Positions 48,263-60,453 of a DNA stretch of 64,000 nucleotides are shown here, in pieces. The translations under genes and the position numbers were made by a program. The stretch's first letter is position 1. Each line of letters opens with the position of its first letter. The stretch covers positions 1,922,001 to 1,986,000 of the forward strand of contig NC_064673.1 in NCBI RefSeq assembly GCF_023278565.1, given 5' to 3'. This DNA is from Colletotrichum lupini (lineage: Eukaryota; Ascomycota; Sordariomycetes; Glomerellales; Glomerellaceae). The notes beneath the pieces were generated by a model that saw nothing but the letters and a program-made list of their open reading frames with translations, did not search any database and was not told the origin of the DNA.

Positions 48263-50149
48263 AGTCAAAGCACCCACTTTTGGGCACCCCCCCCTTTTGG
48301 GCACCCCAACAAAACATGGCATCTAAACATCAACACCAACCACAATCAATTAATTAACTACCTTCTACTGCCATAATAATATAATCAAAATTCTCCCTAG
48401 GTAATTCGACCCCTATAAGTCGATTAGGACTAACTAAACGGTCGCTAGAGTCCTCCTGAGCTTTTTATACGTTCTAAATATCCACGAACCTAGTATTTAG
48501 GTCTAGATATATAGTCTTTTTTTTTCTAGGCCTTATGCGCTTAATCCTAGCCTTAAGAACTCGAACTTAGTACTAAGATATAGCTAATTAGTAGGCCTGC
48601 TCTCTAAAAGCTTTTTTTACTTTTTAAAATAGTAGTTATCGAGTACTATTATCTAGACTAAGCTCTATAAATAGCTTTAAGTAATCGTAGAGCTCGCTAG
48701 CCTTCTTAAGAGTTAACTAGTTAATAATAGAGGTCGCTAATACCTAGTTAAGTAGTCTATTAGTATTACTAGTCGTCTACCTAGCTTCTATGCCCTTTTT
48801 AAATAGTATAACTTATATAAGTAGGACTATTAGGTTAAGAAGTAGCTTAGCTATGTTAAGTAGCTATAGTCTAGTTACTTTCTACCTACTTCGTATATTT
48901 AACGACGTTAAACTAGCTAAACGAGCAAGCTAGTAGTAGCTTAAGAAGTACTGCTTTTTAACGATAGTAGAATTATCTACTATATCCTCCTTACTAAGCT
49001 CCTTTTTATATATAGACTTAATAAGCCTAAAGATAGCTATATCTAATAGCTAGAGGATATAGGAAGCGTATAGTAATAAGAATAATAAGTAGACGTTATT
49101 TTTATAGTACTCTTATATAAATTCTATTATTATATAACTCCTATACTTATTTAGTACTAATAGTCGAGGCTAGTTTAGCTTACTAAGCCCCTTAATAAGG
49201 GGGGTCTTAGTCTATAGTAAGAACACTTCCTTTAGCTAGTAAAAGGTAGTCTCGTCGGTCGTTTAGCTATTATTTATTATTATAAACTTCTAACTATTAT
49301 AAGCAGTAAGTTAAAGAGGGAACTACTGCTATTAAACCGACTTTCTTTTATAAATAACTAGTAGTTTAATAACTCTACTATTAGTAAAGATATACTTAAT
49401 AATCGTTACCTAGGTACGCGAACTAGGCTCTTTTTTTTGTACTACTATGGCCTCTACTATACCTAAAACTAGCCTATTAGCTCCCTTACCCTCTATTATA
49501 CTAGTCTTATCTATATTATGCTTATTAGCCTATTTAATACCGCTAATCTCTAGTATATTAAGTAATCTAAACTATTATTTAATTATATTAGTAGTAGCTC
49601 TATTAACGCGGCGCGAATCGATTAAACGACTTCTCTAAACCCTTATTAATAAATTCCTTTTAATAAAAGCGTTAATCTATCTCTTATTAAATAGTTTATT
49701 ATCCCCCTAAGACCTTAGAACTTATTTAGTAAATTCCCTAACTTATTTATAAGTTAATATAATACTTAAGTAATATTATATATAAATTTACTAAGCTAGC
49801 TAGTCTTCTTATTATAAAAGAAGCCTCTAAAGCTCTGCGAATACCCTCGCCCTCGTCTAGTGGCCTCTCTTTCGACCCTAAAGTATTATCCTAGGAACCC
49901 CGAACTCAATCGAGGCCTTTTTAATAGAGAGACCGTTTCTAATAGCATTAAGTGCCTATTAGAGCTTATTTTCGGTATACGATACTATTACTTATTAATT
50001 AGTAAGTGTGCCAAAAAGGAATGCATTTGGACGATTTTTGTAATTGTTATGTTGAATTGAAATAATAGGTAGGGTTTTAATATAGTGGCTGGGAGGGATT
50101 TTTGGGGGTGCCCAAAAGGGGGGGGTGCCCAAAAGTGGGTGCTTTGACT
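48263..50149 (-). mobile_element. Fot1/pogo-like DNA transposon B (1887 bp), different terminal repeat, RIP-mutated
   Basis: The terminal inverted repeats start AGTCAAAGCACCCAC and contain TTTTGGGCACCCC repeats, unlike the AGTCGACC/TTTTGGCCACCCC of elements A1 and A2. TA flanks it (48261-48262, 50150-50151). The transposase reads on the minus strand: a segment equal to LLVIYKGKSV of A1 (here LLVIYKRKS) is at about 49334-49363, and the N-terminal side lies near 49900. Many stops; no intact frame. Confidence 0.87.
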
Positions 50150-53100
50150 TACACGTTCCTTTCAATATAACGATCTTTTTCATGACTCAACTCTAGACGT
50201 TTTGTCAATCTCGGCATACGATTAAACGATATCTCGAAGCTAGTAGCCATTGACTCACCTCACAGAGTAGACCAAATTTGTTCAGCACGAGCCAGTTCCG
50301 CCTGTTCAAATGCAGTCAGAGAATTTCCTCGGCGCTGTCTGTCGTATATCTTTTCAATGAAACGAGTAATGTCACAATAGTTCTCTACCATGCCACGTCA
50401 GCGTTTGAACTTAAGTCGCCGCATGATGTGCCAAATACTATCAAGTGAACTAGCTGAATCTTACTTTCTGGACATTGCAGGGCCTTGTTGAGCTTGCGAA
50501 ACAGCCGTCCGGTCCTACGGCATCGAAGGGCCTGTTTGATCTCGGGGGCGGCTGTCGTAATAAGGCATACAGCAACCGTAGCCGCTGCGCCGATGGCCGC
50601 GACTGTAATCGGATCCGTCATACTTTCAGTGGATATATATGGAGGTTGGATTGGGGATAGGAAGATTTCTGAACGCGAGAGTCCGAAGGTCTCAGTGCTG
50701 TCGCTACGACCGTTGCGATAGTTGGGTCCTGGATCCAAAAGGAGTCTTCAGAAAGGATTGATAGGAAGCAAAAAGGGCAGACTGTGGAAGGGGAGTGCTT
50801 CTGCTCTGACTCTGCGAGTTTGAGGTGAGAATGCTGTTCATAATCGTTCTCGGGAAATGGGGAGAGATTCATGAACTGATATATAACAGAAATGCGGCAG
50901 TCTTAGTCGCAAGATAATCTGCGTTGAGTCCGACGGTTACATCTGATTGCCTACATGTAACGCCATCTCATTGAGTATGGGTTGGCTTGTATCCTCCATA
51001 CAGGGCAACAAGCCTCCAGCATCTCTTCCTTGATGGCGCAGACAGCCAGACATTGGCATGATCGTCTGGAAGAGTTCAGCAGGTAGGTATCAAAATGATC
51101 GCCAAGGAGTAGGTCTAGTAGATGATTCGATAGTTAACGTTGATAGGAGTCAGATCTAACTTGACAGGTGATAGGTTTACCGCCTCGATTGTTACCCCAA
51201 GCCCCCATACAGACGGGCCCTTCCGCGTTAATGGTACTTGACTAGTCCACCTCTACTACCAACGTTCCAATGTGGTTGCCTGGGGCTTGTAACCGTCTCC
51301 AGAGCATGTCGATGTCACGAAGCAAGTAGGCCGTACGACCTAGACCCACCTCATGCTCTTGGAAGTCAACCCAAATTTGACTTAGTAATAAGCTTAACGC
51401 TTAGATCATCACAGATACGGCAGTTGAACGGGGGGAAGGTGTCTTGTTCTGGCGCAAACTCTATCTCAAGACTAAGAATGCCGTGCAGTCACATAGGGCT
51501 GGTTCGTAAGACGAGGACTGGTTCGGTAGCACCCAACATTGCGGCTCCAACAATGACGTGTCGTGACTGGTTATCAAAACGCATGGGGGTTGATCTTACG
51601 ACTGGACTTGTTCCGTTTGACCGATTTGACTAACGGGCCGTTCTAACTCGCTTCCGTCATGGCACACCGAGTTTAGTTCGGTGTGGACACGGAGAAGAAC
51701 CCTCATCATGACCACTGAGATTCTTGGCTTCTTAGCAGTCAGTGGGATGGCGTGAGCGTGGACTTGGCTAGGCCTGGTCCCCTTGCAATGAACTCTGAGA
51801 TAAAAGTCGTTCTAGCTTAAAGGGGCTAAACGTTTAAACAAAAGGTCACGCCCAACGGTGCTGGCCAATGCTGGCCAATAATTGAGCCACTATGTGGGGT
51901 GACAGGTATGTTGATGCGAGGACAATCTCGTGATATTCGACAACCTACGAGCGACTAGTTGCCTATTAGCTTGAATGGCCAAGGGGTGTAGGCTGGTGGC
52001 AGGGCAGAGTGCGGAGCAGGAAAACACGACATGGACAAGAACGGCTCTGGCGCAGTTTAGTTACTTTCTCTGCCGGCTTTGACTACCTTACTTTGTGTTT
52101 GTGTGAGACATGGATGTTCAGCCGCGGAAGTTTCCTGCCTGCTTGGTATGTCGGCGCCGCCGAATTCAGAACCAATGACTAGCGGCTAGAACTTGTTCAA
52201 AAATGAGGCTTAAAGTCGAGCCAGCTGTCTTTCGCCGTTCTCGTTGCTACTAGGTATTAGTCTTTCCAGTACGTGTCCGATTCGTGTCTTTCTCGTCGTT
52301 GGCGTCGTGGCAAAATCGAACTTGTCACTTGAACTCGGGGCACTACCGAGACCGTGGACACGGGGTTACACGCTCCAACACAAACCTGGCCTCAAAGTAC
52401 CCTGTGGAAGAAGACGCAATCATCATCAATGGTCAAAAAGTCCAGAAGCCACGCCGACTAGATGCGCTAGTACTGAACTCACAATCCTTACTTTCAATTC
52501 GACCCCAGAACCGCAGCTTGGAGCTTCCTTCTCCAACCTTAATGCCTGATCTCCTGTAGGCAACTGTGGCGTCTGCCATAAAGGAGGGCTTTTCAACGAC
52601 CGCCCCCTGCGTAAGTCCTGCTAGCGGACGCGATGGGAGGGGCTTAGCTGTGGACTATGGCTTGTCCCGGGGAAACGCCAGCTTGCTCATTCGAACAAAT
52701 GGGTAAGCGTTGAAGATGCTGGGGATTGGAGACGGGAGAGGCTGAAGGCTCATGCGGGCATGGGAATGATTCGCGCGCTCTTTCTTAGACGTTGATTACC
52801 GTGTTTTGTCGTAGTCTGTAAAACAGATGCCAGAGGCAACGGAGAACATACTCCTTAGAGAGGGAGGTGATGTTGGAAGGAGAGGATTAGAAATGAAAGG
52901 CCTCGAGGCTGAGAGAGTGAAGGCATCGACCTAACCCAGGAGAGAGGTGTGACAGCGAAGGGAAATACGTTACGTGTAGGTCAGAACTCAGGGGGGTGGA
53001 TGGTGGTGATGATAGAACATGATCGTTTCCATTTACCCACAGGGACTGGCTGAGGCCCCCAAGAAACCTGAGAGAATATGCAAACTTCAAAGTACTCCTT

Positions 53101-53347
53101 TGAGAATTCAAAAGGCGTCAATTTGAATGCCAACCCAGCCTGCTTCAATGCTGTAGATATCTCCAAACTCCATGATGCAGGACGCTCGTCAAGATTTCGC
53201 CATTCTCTCGTTAATGCCTCGTGATAATCACCCAACCAGCCGGTCGCAACATGGATCACATCTACTCTCCATCCTAGCCATCCCAATGGCTCCCACCAAC
53301 CCCAAATCTCAATGTCTGAAGGAGCAATTCTCCCGGGATTACTCCAC
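50150..53347. other. Gene-poor spacer, with one doubtful small frame
   Basis: About 3.2 kb of normal composition. Apart from the small frame at 50385-50621, listed separately, I see only short overlapping frames without recognisable domains. The right end is the 3' side of the E2 gene. Confidence 0.45.
50385..50621 (-). CDS. Possible small protein with one hydrophobic helix
   Basis: 78 residues from ATG 50621: MTDPITVAAIGAAATVAVCL, then ITTAAPEIKQALRCRRTGRL. The first 25 residues form a hydrophobic helix, followed by a basic helix. I do not recognise it. Similar N-terminal helices occur in fungal proteins with N-terminal membrane or signalling domains, so it may be a remnant of a longer gene. 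No neighbouring exon was found. Confidence 0.25.
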   Translation of the reverse strand: MTDPITVAAIGAAATVAVCLITTAAPEIKQALRCRRTGRLFRKLNKALQCPESKIQLVHLIVFGTSCGDLSSNADVAW

Positions 53348-54022
53348 TCAATCCTCCCCCAAGCTCTCTCTAACACAAGCCCGACACCGTCTCCGAAAGT
53401 CCTTATTCTTGCCCTCGCGCTCCTCGCGAAACATGCGTGCGGCCTCGACGTTGGCGGGCGATTCGTCGTTAGGTCCGTGGAAGAGGCTGATGGTGCTCAG
53501 CAGAATCGTCTCAGGGCTCTGAACGGGGCTCCACCGCTCCGAGGCCGCCTCGTAGCCGTACTGGTCCTCCTCGGGCGGGTGGAGGATGGAGATGCAGAGC
53601 CGGCCGTCCGGGTAGATGTTTGGGTGGAAGGGGATGGGCGTCTGGAAGGTGAGAGAGGGCGGCATAAGGGGGTAGTTTGCCGGGAAGGTGAGTCTGGCGC
53701 GGAAGTTGCCTCCTGTTTTTGGGGAGAGAAGTATGTCAGCCTATTGCGCGCGAGCAGGAGGTGAGGGTTGGAGGGGGAGGGGGCATAGCCAGCTTGGTAA
53801 GCTCGAAGGGCCGAATCTACTTTGAACAAGCAGCAGGCGGAAGGGAGAAAACATACCTCCATAATACTTGCAGTCGTCGCTGATCATGAGCATCACCTCC
53901 CACTCAAAGATGCTGTTGTCATTAACCAGACCGCACGAGATACCGGGGATGTCCTTTCCCGTTTGCATCTCCTTGAGCTGCCGACCCAGCAGCGACGCCG
54001 CAGCTGCAGAGGACGATGCCAT
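53348..54022 (-). CDS. UBC7: Ubiquitin-conjugating enzyme E2, UBC7/UBE2G type
   Basis: Exon 1 is 54022-53857 and exon 2 is 53712-53348, with a 144-nt intron (GTATGT...AACAG), giving 176 residues. The UBC fold is complete: YYGGGNFRARLTFP, then FHPNIYPDGRLCISILHPP with the catalytic Cys95, followed by the acidic loop insertion (PPEEDQYGYEAASERWSPVQ) that marks the UBC7/UBE2G class, and NDESPANVEAA. In yeast Ubc7 works with membrane ligases in ER-associated degradation. The acceptor three bases downstream would remove one Gly and is possible. It heads a compact housekeeping block. Confidence 0.93.
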
Positions 54023-54732
54023 GGTGTCGCAAGGTCCTGATCTGCGAATCGTTGTAGCTGTCTGTGTATAGGTCCGTGTGTATGTGTCGGGCGGCAAGGG
54101 TCGATCGACGGTGACACCAAAACCGAGTCTCGAGTTGTTTGCGCTTGGAGACGTCACGAACGAATAATTGAGGGAAAGCTGACAGTAGGGGCGCGTGGGG
54201 TAATGCTCGTTTAAATAATTCGATGCGGCTTCGACTGACGTAAATTGAAGAGAAAAGAAGGCAGTCGTTCAGATGCCGGCTTTGTTGGCTCGAGATTTTG
54301 TCGTTTGCTCCAGTGCCTTGTTCGAGTGAGGTGGGAAAGGACTGGAAATATCCAGCGTGGAGAGGTTGCTGATGGCGGCAAACGGACCCGACCGCGGGCT
54401 GGTTGTCGAAATCGGAGCCAATGCGAAGGTGGGGTTACCCGAGCTGCAGGGGTTCGAGGTGCCGGTATCTGAGGGGCTTCGGTCAGCTATCTCACCGAGA
54501 CAGACCGATAGAACTTCGGTGAAGGAATGTCAGTTTTGTGGTTGGGGACAGTGAAGACTTACCGTACCTAGAACCGACGCACTGCTTCGAATCAATTCGC
54601 ATATTCACACGTCCATGGTGACTCTTCGAAGCTTGGGATCTTTCTTCCCATCGTGTTGCCAAACAAGGGTATCATTTCTCGCGTCCTGATCATCGTACAG
54701 CTCTCGGAATCACCCGCCTCTCGCGGCACAGC
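54023..54732. other. Intergenic region between the E2 and SNU23 genes
   Basis: 710 bp holding the E2 promoter (left) and the SNU23 3' flank (right); both genes are on the minus strand. No coding frame is supported. Confidence 0.5.
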
Positions 54733-55446
54733 TTATTTCTTCTTCGTCCCTCCGAACCCCGTAATCCCCATCGCAGCCATCATATCATCCTCATCATGCT
54801 CGCCCTCAATCCTCACATCATCTCCATATTCCATCTTAACCTTCTCCGCCGCCTCTTTCTCGGTCTTTCTCCTTTCATCCGCGTCTTTCCTCTTCTTCCT
54901 CCTCTCCTCCGCCTCCTTGGCATTCTCCTCCTCACGTAGCGCAAGCCTATCCTGCAAACTCGTCGCCTTCTCCTTTTCCAGATCCAGCTTCCTCTGCCAA
55001 TGCCATTCAATCCTCTCCCTCACCTCCTCCGCACTCGCCCTCTTGACCTCGGTCTTCTGCCCCGTGTTGGCCAAGTGCTGCGGCGTGTTCAAGTGCTCCA
55101 CAAACTGCTTGTTGTCCTTGAACGTGAGATCACACGGCTCGCAGTAGAATCCCGCGCCGCGGCCTCTCTTGCCCACACCCGCGCCCGCGGGCACGAGCTG
55201 CGTCTTGCCGACCTGCGCGCTGAGGTCCAGGACGTTGCGCCGCGCCTGCGTGAGGGTCTCGTCCCCCGTCAGGGGCTTGTAGTATTTCTTGCCCGCGAGC
55301 TTAGCCTCGTACCGGGCTTTGGCTTCTTCTTTTTCTTTGGCCTCGCGGTCTTTGGCTTTGGCTGCGTATTCGTCTAGGTCGTAGGTCTTGCGGAAGTCGG
55401 TGTCGCCTGCAGGCGCGCCGTAGGCGCTTGCTTTCTTGTCGGCCAT
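54733..55446 (-). CDS. SNU23: U4/U6.U5 tri-snRNP zinc-finger protein SNU23 (ZMAT2 homologue)
   Basis: A single-exon gene of 237 residues. The N-terminus has TDFRKTYDLDEYAAKAKDRE, typical of the family. The U1-type C2H2 finger is C102-x2-C105-x12-H118-x5-H124 in FYCEPCDLTFKDNKQFVEHL. It is followed by a long charged coiled coil (EEVRERIEWHWQRKLDLEKE on to about 215) and a C-terminal GITGFGG. SNU23 is part of the spliceosomal tri-snRNP and acts in the nucleus during activation of the spliceosome. Length and order match the family. The promoter is shared head-to-head with DPH5. Confidence 0.95.
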   Translation of the reverse strand: MADKKASAYGAPAGDTDFRKTYDLDEYAAKAKDREAKEKEEAKARYEAKLAGKKYYKPLTGDETLTQARRNVLDLSAQVGKTQLVPAGAGVGKRGRGAGFYCEPCDLTFKDNKQFVEHLNTPQHLANTGQKTEVKRASAEEVRERIEWHWQRKLDLEKEKATSLQDRLALREEENAKEAEERRKKRKDADERRKTEKEAAEKVKMEYGDDVRIEGEHDEDDMMAAMGITGFGGTKKK

Positions 55447-55930
55447 TGTTTGGGTTTCGTGACTGGGTTCTCTGTGGAGGTAGGTACTTCGTGACGGTGC
55501 TCCTCGTCGGCAGCTTCGCGATCTGAAGAGGGGAGATACGTCGAAAAAGTCGAAGTCGGATTCGTTTGTTGGGCAGGACCCGCGACGAGCAATAGCGTGG
55601 TTGATGGTTACAGAGCTTGACCAGACGCGTTCGATGATGAAATTTAAAGCCTGGGAAGACGAGCTGGGGTTGAGTGAGGCTGCAGGGGTTGGGGATCAGA
55701 ATTGGGAGGGGCCAGGCGAGACAGGGTCCAGGGGGTGCGATGGTGGGGTTGTAGCGCTAAAAAAAAAAAGATACCTACCCCTCCATCCAATTCCCCCTCC
55801 AAGGTGTGGAAGAAAAAAGTTACGCCCAACTTCGACGAATTTTCATACTTATTGAACGACTGCCTGTGACCAGATATTCGAGCACACGTCAATACTCCCC
55901 TCGGAAAGTTGCAGAAGAACAACCGCCAGA
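55447..55930. promoter_or_regulatory. Bidirectional promoter region of SNU23 and DPH5
   Basis: 484 bp separate the two start codons, which point away from each other. The region includes an A11-type run near 55760 and pyrimidine-rich stretches toward both starts. No frame is supported inside. Confidence 0.55.
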
Positions 55931-56865
55931 ATGCTGTACCTCGTAGGACTAGGTCTCTCCGACGAGACCGATATCACAGTCAAGGGCCTCGAAGTCGTCA
56001 AGAAGGCCTCGCGAGTCTACCTTGAAGCCTACACGAGCATCCTTCTCGTCGACAAGGCCGTCTTGGTGCGCCTGGTCTTTTCAAACTATTCTCTTTCCCG
56101 ATGACAGGTTTTGTCTAACACCTGCGTCAAACCATCTAGGAAGCCTACTACGGCCGCGAAATCGTAGTAGCAGACCGCGAAATGGTCGAATCCAACAGCG
56201 ACGAGATCCTCCGCGACGCCCAGACCGAAGATGTAGCCTTCTGCGTCGTCGGCGATCCCTTTGGCGCGACAACGCACACCGACCTCGTCCTCCGCGCCCG
56301 CGAGCTCTCCATCCCCGTCGCCACCGTTCCCAACGCCTCCATCATGTCCGGCATCGGCGCCACCGGCTTGCAGCTCTACAACTTTGGCCAGACCGTCTCT
56401 ATGGTCTTTTTCACCGACACCTGGAAGCCGGCCTCCTTTTACGACCGCATTAAGGAGAACCGCGATATCGGTCTGCACACGCTCGTCTTGCTCGACATCA
56501 AGGTCAAGGAGCAGAGCCTCGAGGATATGGCGAGGGGACGGAGGGTCTACCAGCCGCCGCGGTACATGACTGTCGGACAGTGCGCTGCGCAGATGCTCGA
56601 GATTGAAGAGGATAAGAAGGATGGCGTGTATACGCCTGATAGCCTGGCTATTGGAGCGGCGCGCGTGGGAGGCAAGACTGAAAAGTATGTTGCTGGCACG
56701 CTGAAGGAGTTGTGCGAAACGGATGAGATCCTGGGGGGCCCGCTTCACAGCATGGTTCTCCTCGGCAGAAGGGCACACGAGCTGGAGCGCGACTACATTC
56801 GCGAGTTTGCGGTGAACAATGAGACGTTTGACAAGAGCTGGGCTGCGGACTATGGGAAGCAATAA
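55931..56865 (+). CDS. DPH5: Diphthine methyl ester synthase (DPH5)
   Basis: Exon 1 is 55931-56065 and exon 2 is 56140-56865, with a 74-nt intron (GTGCGC...ATCTAG; branch CTAAC), giving 286 residues, the normal size. Family signatures: [20 protein letters not shown] at the N-terminus, [20 protein letters not shown] (SAM-binding), [20 protein letters not shown], and [23 protein letters not shown]5 methylates the modified histidine of elongation factor 2 with SAM on the way to diphthamide, in the cytosol. The frame is clean. Confidence 0.96.
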
Positions 56866-56984
56866 TCGTCATTCATATCCCGTGACTGGGCGGGGTTTTG
56901 CGGCTTATTCCGCCGATAACCTTCATCTACTTTGTGCTATTATTACATGCCGCCGCCATTATTACAACTCTTACGCATCTTAGC

Positions 56985-57661
56985 TCAAGAGGAAGCTGAG
57001 CGGTACTGCTCGACCTCCTGGGAGGAGACTTCTCTCAACTTATTGACCTTTGCCGGGCTGCCGGTCACGACACCCTCGGCCAGCTGGGCGACCTTGCCGA
57101 TGAAGGTAGCGTTGCTGAGGGCATAGGTGATGCTGACGGTCTTGACGCGGATGATACCGATGCGGGGATCGTTCTCAGAGCCGTCGTGGGTGCCGTCACC
57201 GAGGTCACCGACCCACGCCTTGAGTGCAGGGCTGTAGTGCTTCTTTACCAGCGAACGGTCGGTAATGACGCTAGAGACACCTGAGACGGAGGCCCAGTCA
57301 CCTGAGCTGTTGATGAAGGAGATGTTGATGTGGGGATCGCTGTCAATCTCATCCGTCTTGTTGGACTCGGTGTTGGTGTGGAACAGCAGATCAATTCCGC
57401 CGTTTTCCTGGGTAGACGTTAGAAAGAAAGAGCTCGTGAGAGGCGTCAGGGTAGAAAACGAACCGTTGCGGCCAGAGCCATGGCGCGAGAGACGAGAGCG
57501 CCAGACTTTGCATCTCTGGTGGTCATCATGGCAAACTTGGTCTTGTCGGCGAAGCTGACAAAGGCCTCGACCTTATCCTTGACGGAGACATCGTTGTCCT
57601 GGTTGGCTGCCTTATAGGGATCGGCGGGCTTGCTGCCGGTGGAAGTGTTTGAGAAAGACAT
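56985..57661 (-). CDS. bli-3: BLI-3-like protein (PNPOx-like / general stress protein 26 fold)
   Basis: Exon 1 is 57661-57464 and exon 2 is 57407-56985, with a 56-nt intron (GTTCGT...CTACCCAG), giving 206 residues. The split-barrel flavin-binding fold of the PNPOx-like family is suggested by KTKFAMMTTRDAKSGALVSR, IDLLFHTNTES, DPHINISFINSSGDWASVSG and DRSLVKKHYSPALKAWVGDL. The N-terminus (SNTSTGSKPADPYKAANQDN) matches Neurospora BLI-3, a blue-light-induced protein. The function in fungi is poorly known; flavin binding is inferred from the family. An ATG 43 codons upstream (57790) would add an Arg-rich, mitochondria-like leader, so an alternative targeted form is possible. It converges on DPH5 with 119 bp between stops. 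Confidence 0.88.
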
Positions 57662-58563
57662 GATAAAAGGGGTTCTTGGGAGTTTGTTTGTGGTTTTGGG
57701 AGGATTGATTAGTCTTGAATGGGATTGAACGCGTCGATTGAGCTGAATAGTCCGAATGATGGATCGTGAGAAAAGTACAGGAGAAGACATTGAGTTGCAC
57801 GAGGGAGGTTCTTGTAGAAGGAGTATTTGAACCCCCTCCTACCTAGGGCGGCCCCTCAGGCGAGCTGACCTCATTGCTGTAGCTACGTGCAGCCAGGCAC
57901 GACCGATTTCATCATCGAAAAAGCACGTTGGGAAAGGTCTCAAAAGGAATTACCTAAGGTAGGGTAGCTAGCTAGTGACTGAGCGACGGCCGAGTGACCA
58001 CGGGTCGCAGTGTCGGTCGCGCGGAGGTTAGGGAGCTTGAGCTGCAGAGCAGCAAATGGGCGAGACATCATGACGTCAAGAGCAGAGGGGCAGATGGCGT
58101 TCGTTCCTGCCTACCATAGAAGGGGCCAGCCCGCAGTGGCACCACGGGCAAATGGGGTTCCATGAGGTAAGGTAGCAAGGTAGGTAGGTAGGCAGCTCCA
58201 TGAAAGTCTCGATGAACGACGCGTTTTATGGGGTTAAATTCATCATTGATCGTCTTGTTTGCGTGGTCGGAGCTGGGTTGATGTTGATATCGGCACTGGG
58301 CGTGGAGTGCTCCATGGGAGCGAATCTGCTGCTATGTGGCATTGCGTGCAGTGCACATGAACCATGGGAATTCCTACTTAACACATGAGCTCCTCGGTCG
58401 AGCTTCACTTACGAAGGTAGCCTGCCAGTGGGGAGCGTAGGTCTTCAATCAATAAATGCCCAGACAAGGTAGCGCAATCCGAGCTTCGGTTTAGCCTTTC
58501 GATTGCGACTTGTGCCAGCGGCGTCAGCTGTCGCCGGTCTGTGTGGCATTTTTGTTCTCCATA
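57662..58563. other. Intergenic stretch upstream of the BLI-3-like gene
   Basis: About 900 bp of normal composition, with GTAGGTAGGTAGG repeats near 58175-58190. No supported gene. It ends at the TA target site of the Fot1-like element. Confidence 0.5.
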
Positions 58564-60451
58564 AGTCGACCCACCCCCTTTTGGCCACCCCCCCCTTTTG
58601 GCCACCCCATTTCTCCATCCCAGCCACCGCATTAAAACCCTACCCACGATTTTCAAACCACCACAACAATTACAAAAATCGTCCAAATATAATTCTTTTT
58701 TATATACTTATTTATTAATATATAATAATCTCGTATACCGAAAATAAAGTTATTCGGGCTCTTAAGGCTATTAGAAGAGGTCTCTTAGTTAATCGGGCCT
58801 TAATTAAGTTCGGAGTTTTAAAGTTAACTCTTTATAACCGTAGGAGAGGCTATTAAACGAAGGTAATAGTATTCGTAGACCTCTAGAGGCTTCCTCTATA
58901 GTAAGAAGACTAGCTAGCTTAGTAAGTTTATATTTAGTATAATCTAAGTATTATACTAACTTATAAATAGCTTATAAAATTTACTAAGCGAGTTCTAAGA
59001 TCCTAAGGGGATATAAATCCTCTTAAAAAAAAAAAAAAAACGCTTTTTTAAAAAAGAACTTATTAATTAAGGTCTAGAAAAGTCGTACTATCGATTCGAG
59101 GTATCTAAATAGGGCTATTATTAATATAATTAAGTTATAATTTAAATTACTTAATATACTAAAAATTAGTAATATTAAATAGGCTAATAAGTATAATATA
59201 AATAAGACTAGTATCCTAGAGGGTAAGGGATTTAATAGCCTAGTTTTAGGTAAAGTAAAAACCATAATAATATAAAAAAAAGAGCCTAGTTCGCGTACTT
59301 AGGTATTTATAATTAAGTATATTTTTATTAATAGTCGAGCTATTAAACTACTAATTATATATAAGGGAAAGTCGGTATAATAGTAGTAGTTTCTACTTAA
59401 ACTTAACCCTTATACTAGTTAGGAGTTTATAATAATAGATAATAGCTAAACGACCGATAAGACTACCCTTAAGTAGTTAAAAATAGTATTCTTATTATAA
59501 ACTAAGACCCCCCCCCCTTAGGGGGCTTAGTATACTTAATAAGCCTTAACTATTAGTTCTAAATAGCTATAGGAGTTATACGATAACAAAATTTATATAA
59601 GAATACTATAGAAATAACGTTTACTTATTATTCTTATTACTATATACTTCTTATATCCTCTAACTATTAGATATAGCTATTTTTAGACCTATTAAGTCTA
59701 AGTATAAGAAAGAGCTTAGTAAGGAGGATATAATAGATAATTTTACTATCGTTAAAAAGCAGTACTTTTTAAGCTATTATTAAAAAGCTCGTTTAGTTAG
59801 TTTAACGTTGTTAAATATATAAAGTAGGTAGAAAGTAACTAGACTATATCCCCCTAATATAGCTAGACTACTTACTAATTTAATAATCCTACTTAACTTA
59901 GTTATACTAACTAAAAAGACCGTAAATACTAAGTAAGTAACTAGTAATATTAAAAAAGTTATTAACTAGGTATTAGTAGCGTCTATTATTAACTAGTTAA
60001 TACTTAGGAAGGCTAGCGAGCTCTATAATTAGTTAAAGTTATTTATAGAGCTTAGTCTAGACTATAATACTTAACGACTACTATTTAAAAAAGTAAAAAA
60101 AGTATTTAACGAGTAAGCCTACTATTTAGTAATATTTTAGTACTATATTCGAGTTTTAAAAGCTAAAGTTAACTAATTAAGGCTATAGAAAAAGAAGAGT
60201 ATATTAATAAACCTAAACACTAAGTTCGTAAATATTTAGGATATATAGAGAGCTTAGGAAGACTTTAGTAACCGTCTAGTTAGTCCTAGTCGACTCGTAT
60301 GGGTCGAATTACCTAGGGAGAATAATAACTATATTATTATAGTAGTAGAAGATAGTTAATTAATTAAGTATAGTTAGTAGCGATGTTTTGATACTATGTT
60401 TTGATAGGGTGGCCAAAAGGGGGGGGGTGGCCAAAAGGGGGTGGGTCGACT
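58564..60451 (+). mobile_element. Fot1/pogo-like DNA transposon A2 (1888 bp), RIP-mutated
   Basis: The terminal inverted repeat begins AGTCGACCCACCCCC and holds two TTTTGGCCACCCC units at each end; TA flanks it (58562-58563, 60452-60453). It matches A1 over its whole length apart from transitions and small indels (an A16 run near 59026). The transposase relic on the plus strand includes IIYKGKSV near 59355-59380 and the DDE end region. No intact frame. Confidence 0.9.
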
Positions 60452-60453
60452 TA

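Noticed and set aside
49447..49638. Plus-strand frame with many Leu/Ile residues, like a membrane protein
   Set aside because: It is the antisense of the Fot1-like transposase of element B; the hydrophobic look comes from AT-rich codons. The frame at 59074-59265 is the same effect in A2.
55000..55377. Plus-strand 125-residue frame over SNU23
   Set aside because: Antisense shadow of SNU23, which has the zinc finger and coiled coil in the other strand.
56022..56569. Arg/Pro/Ser-rich frames overlapping DPH5
   Set aside because: Shadows of the GC-rich third codon positions of DPH5; the DPH5 frame has clear family motifs.
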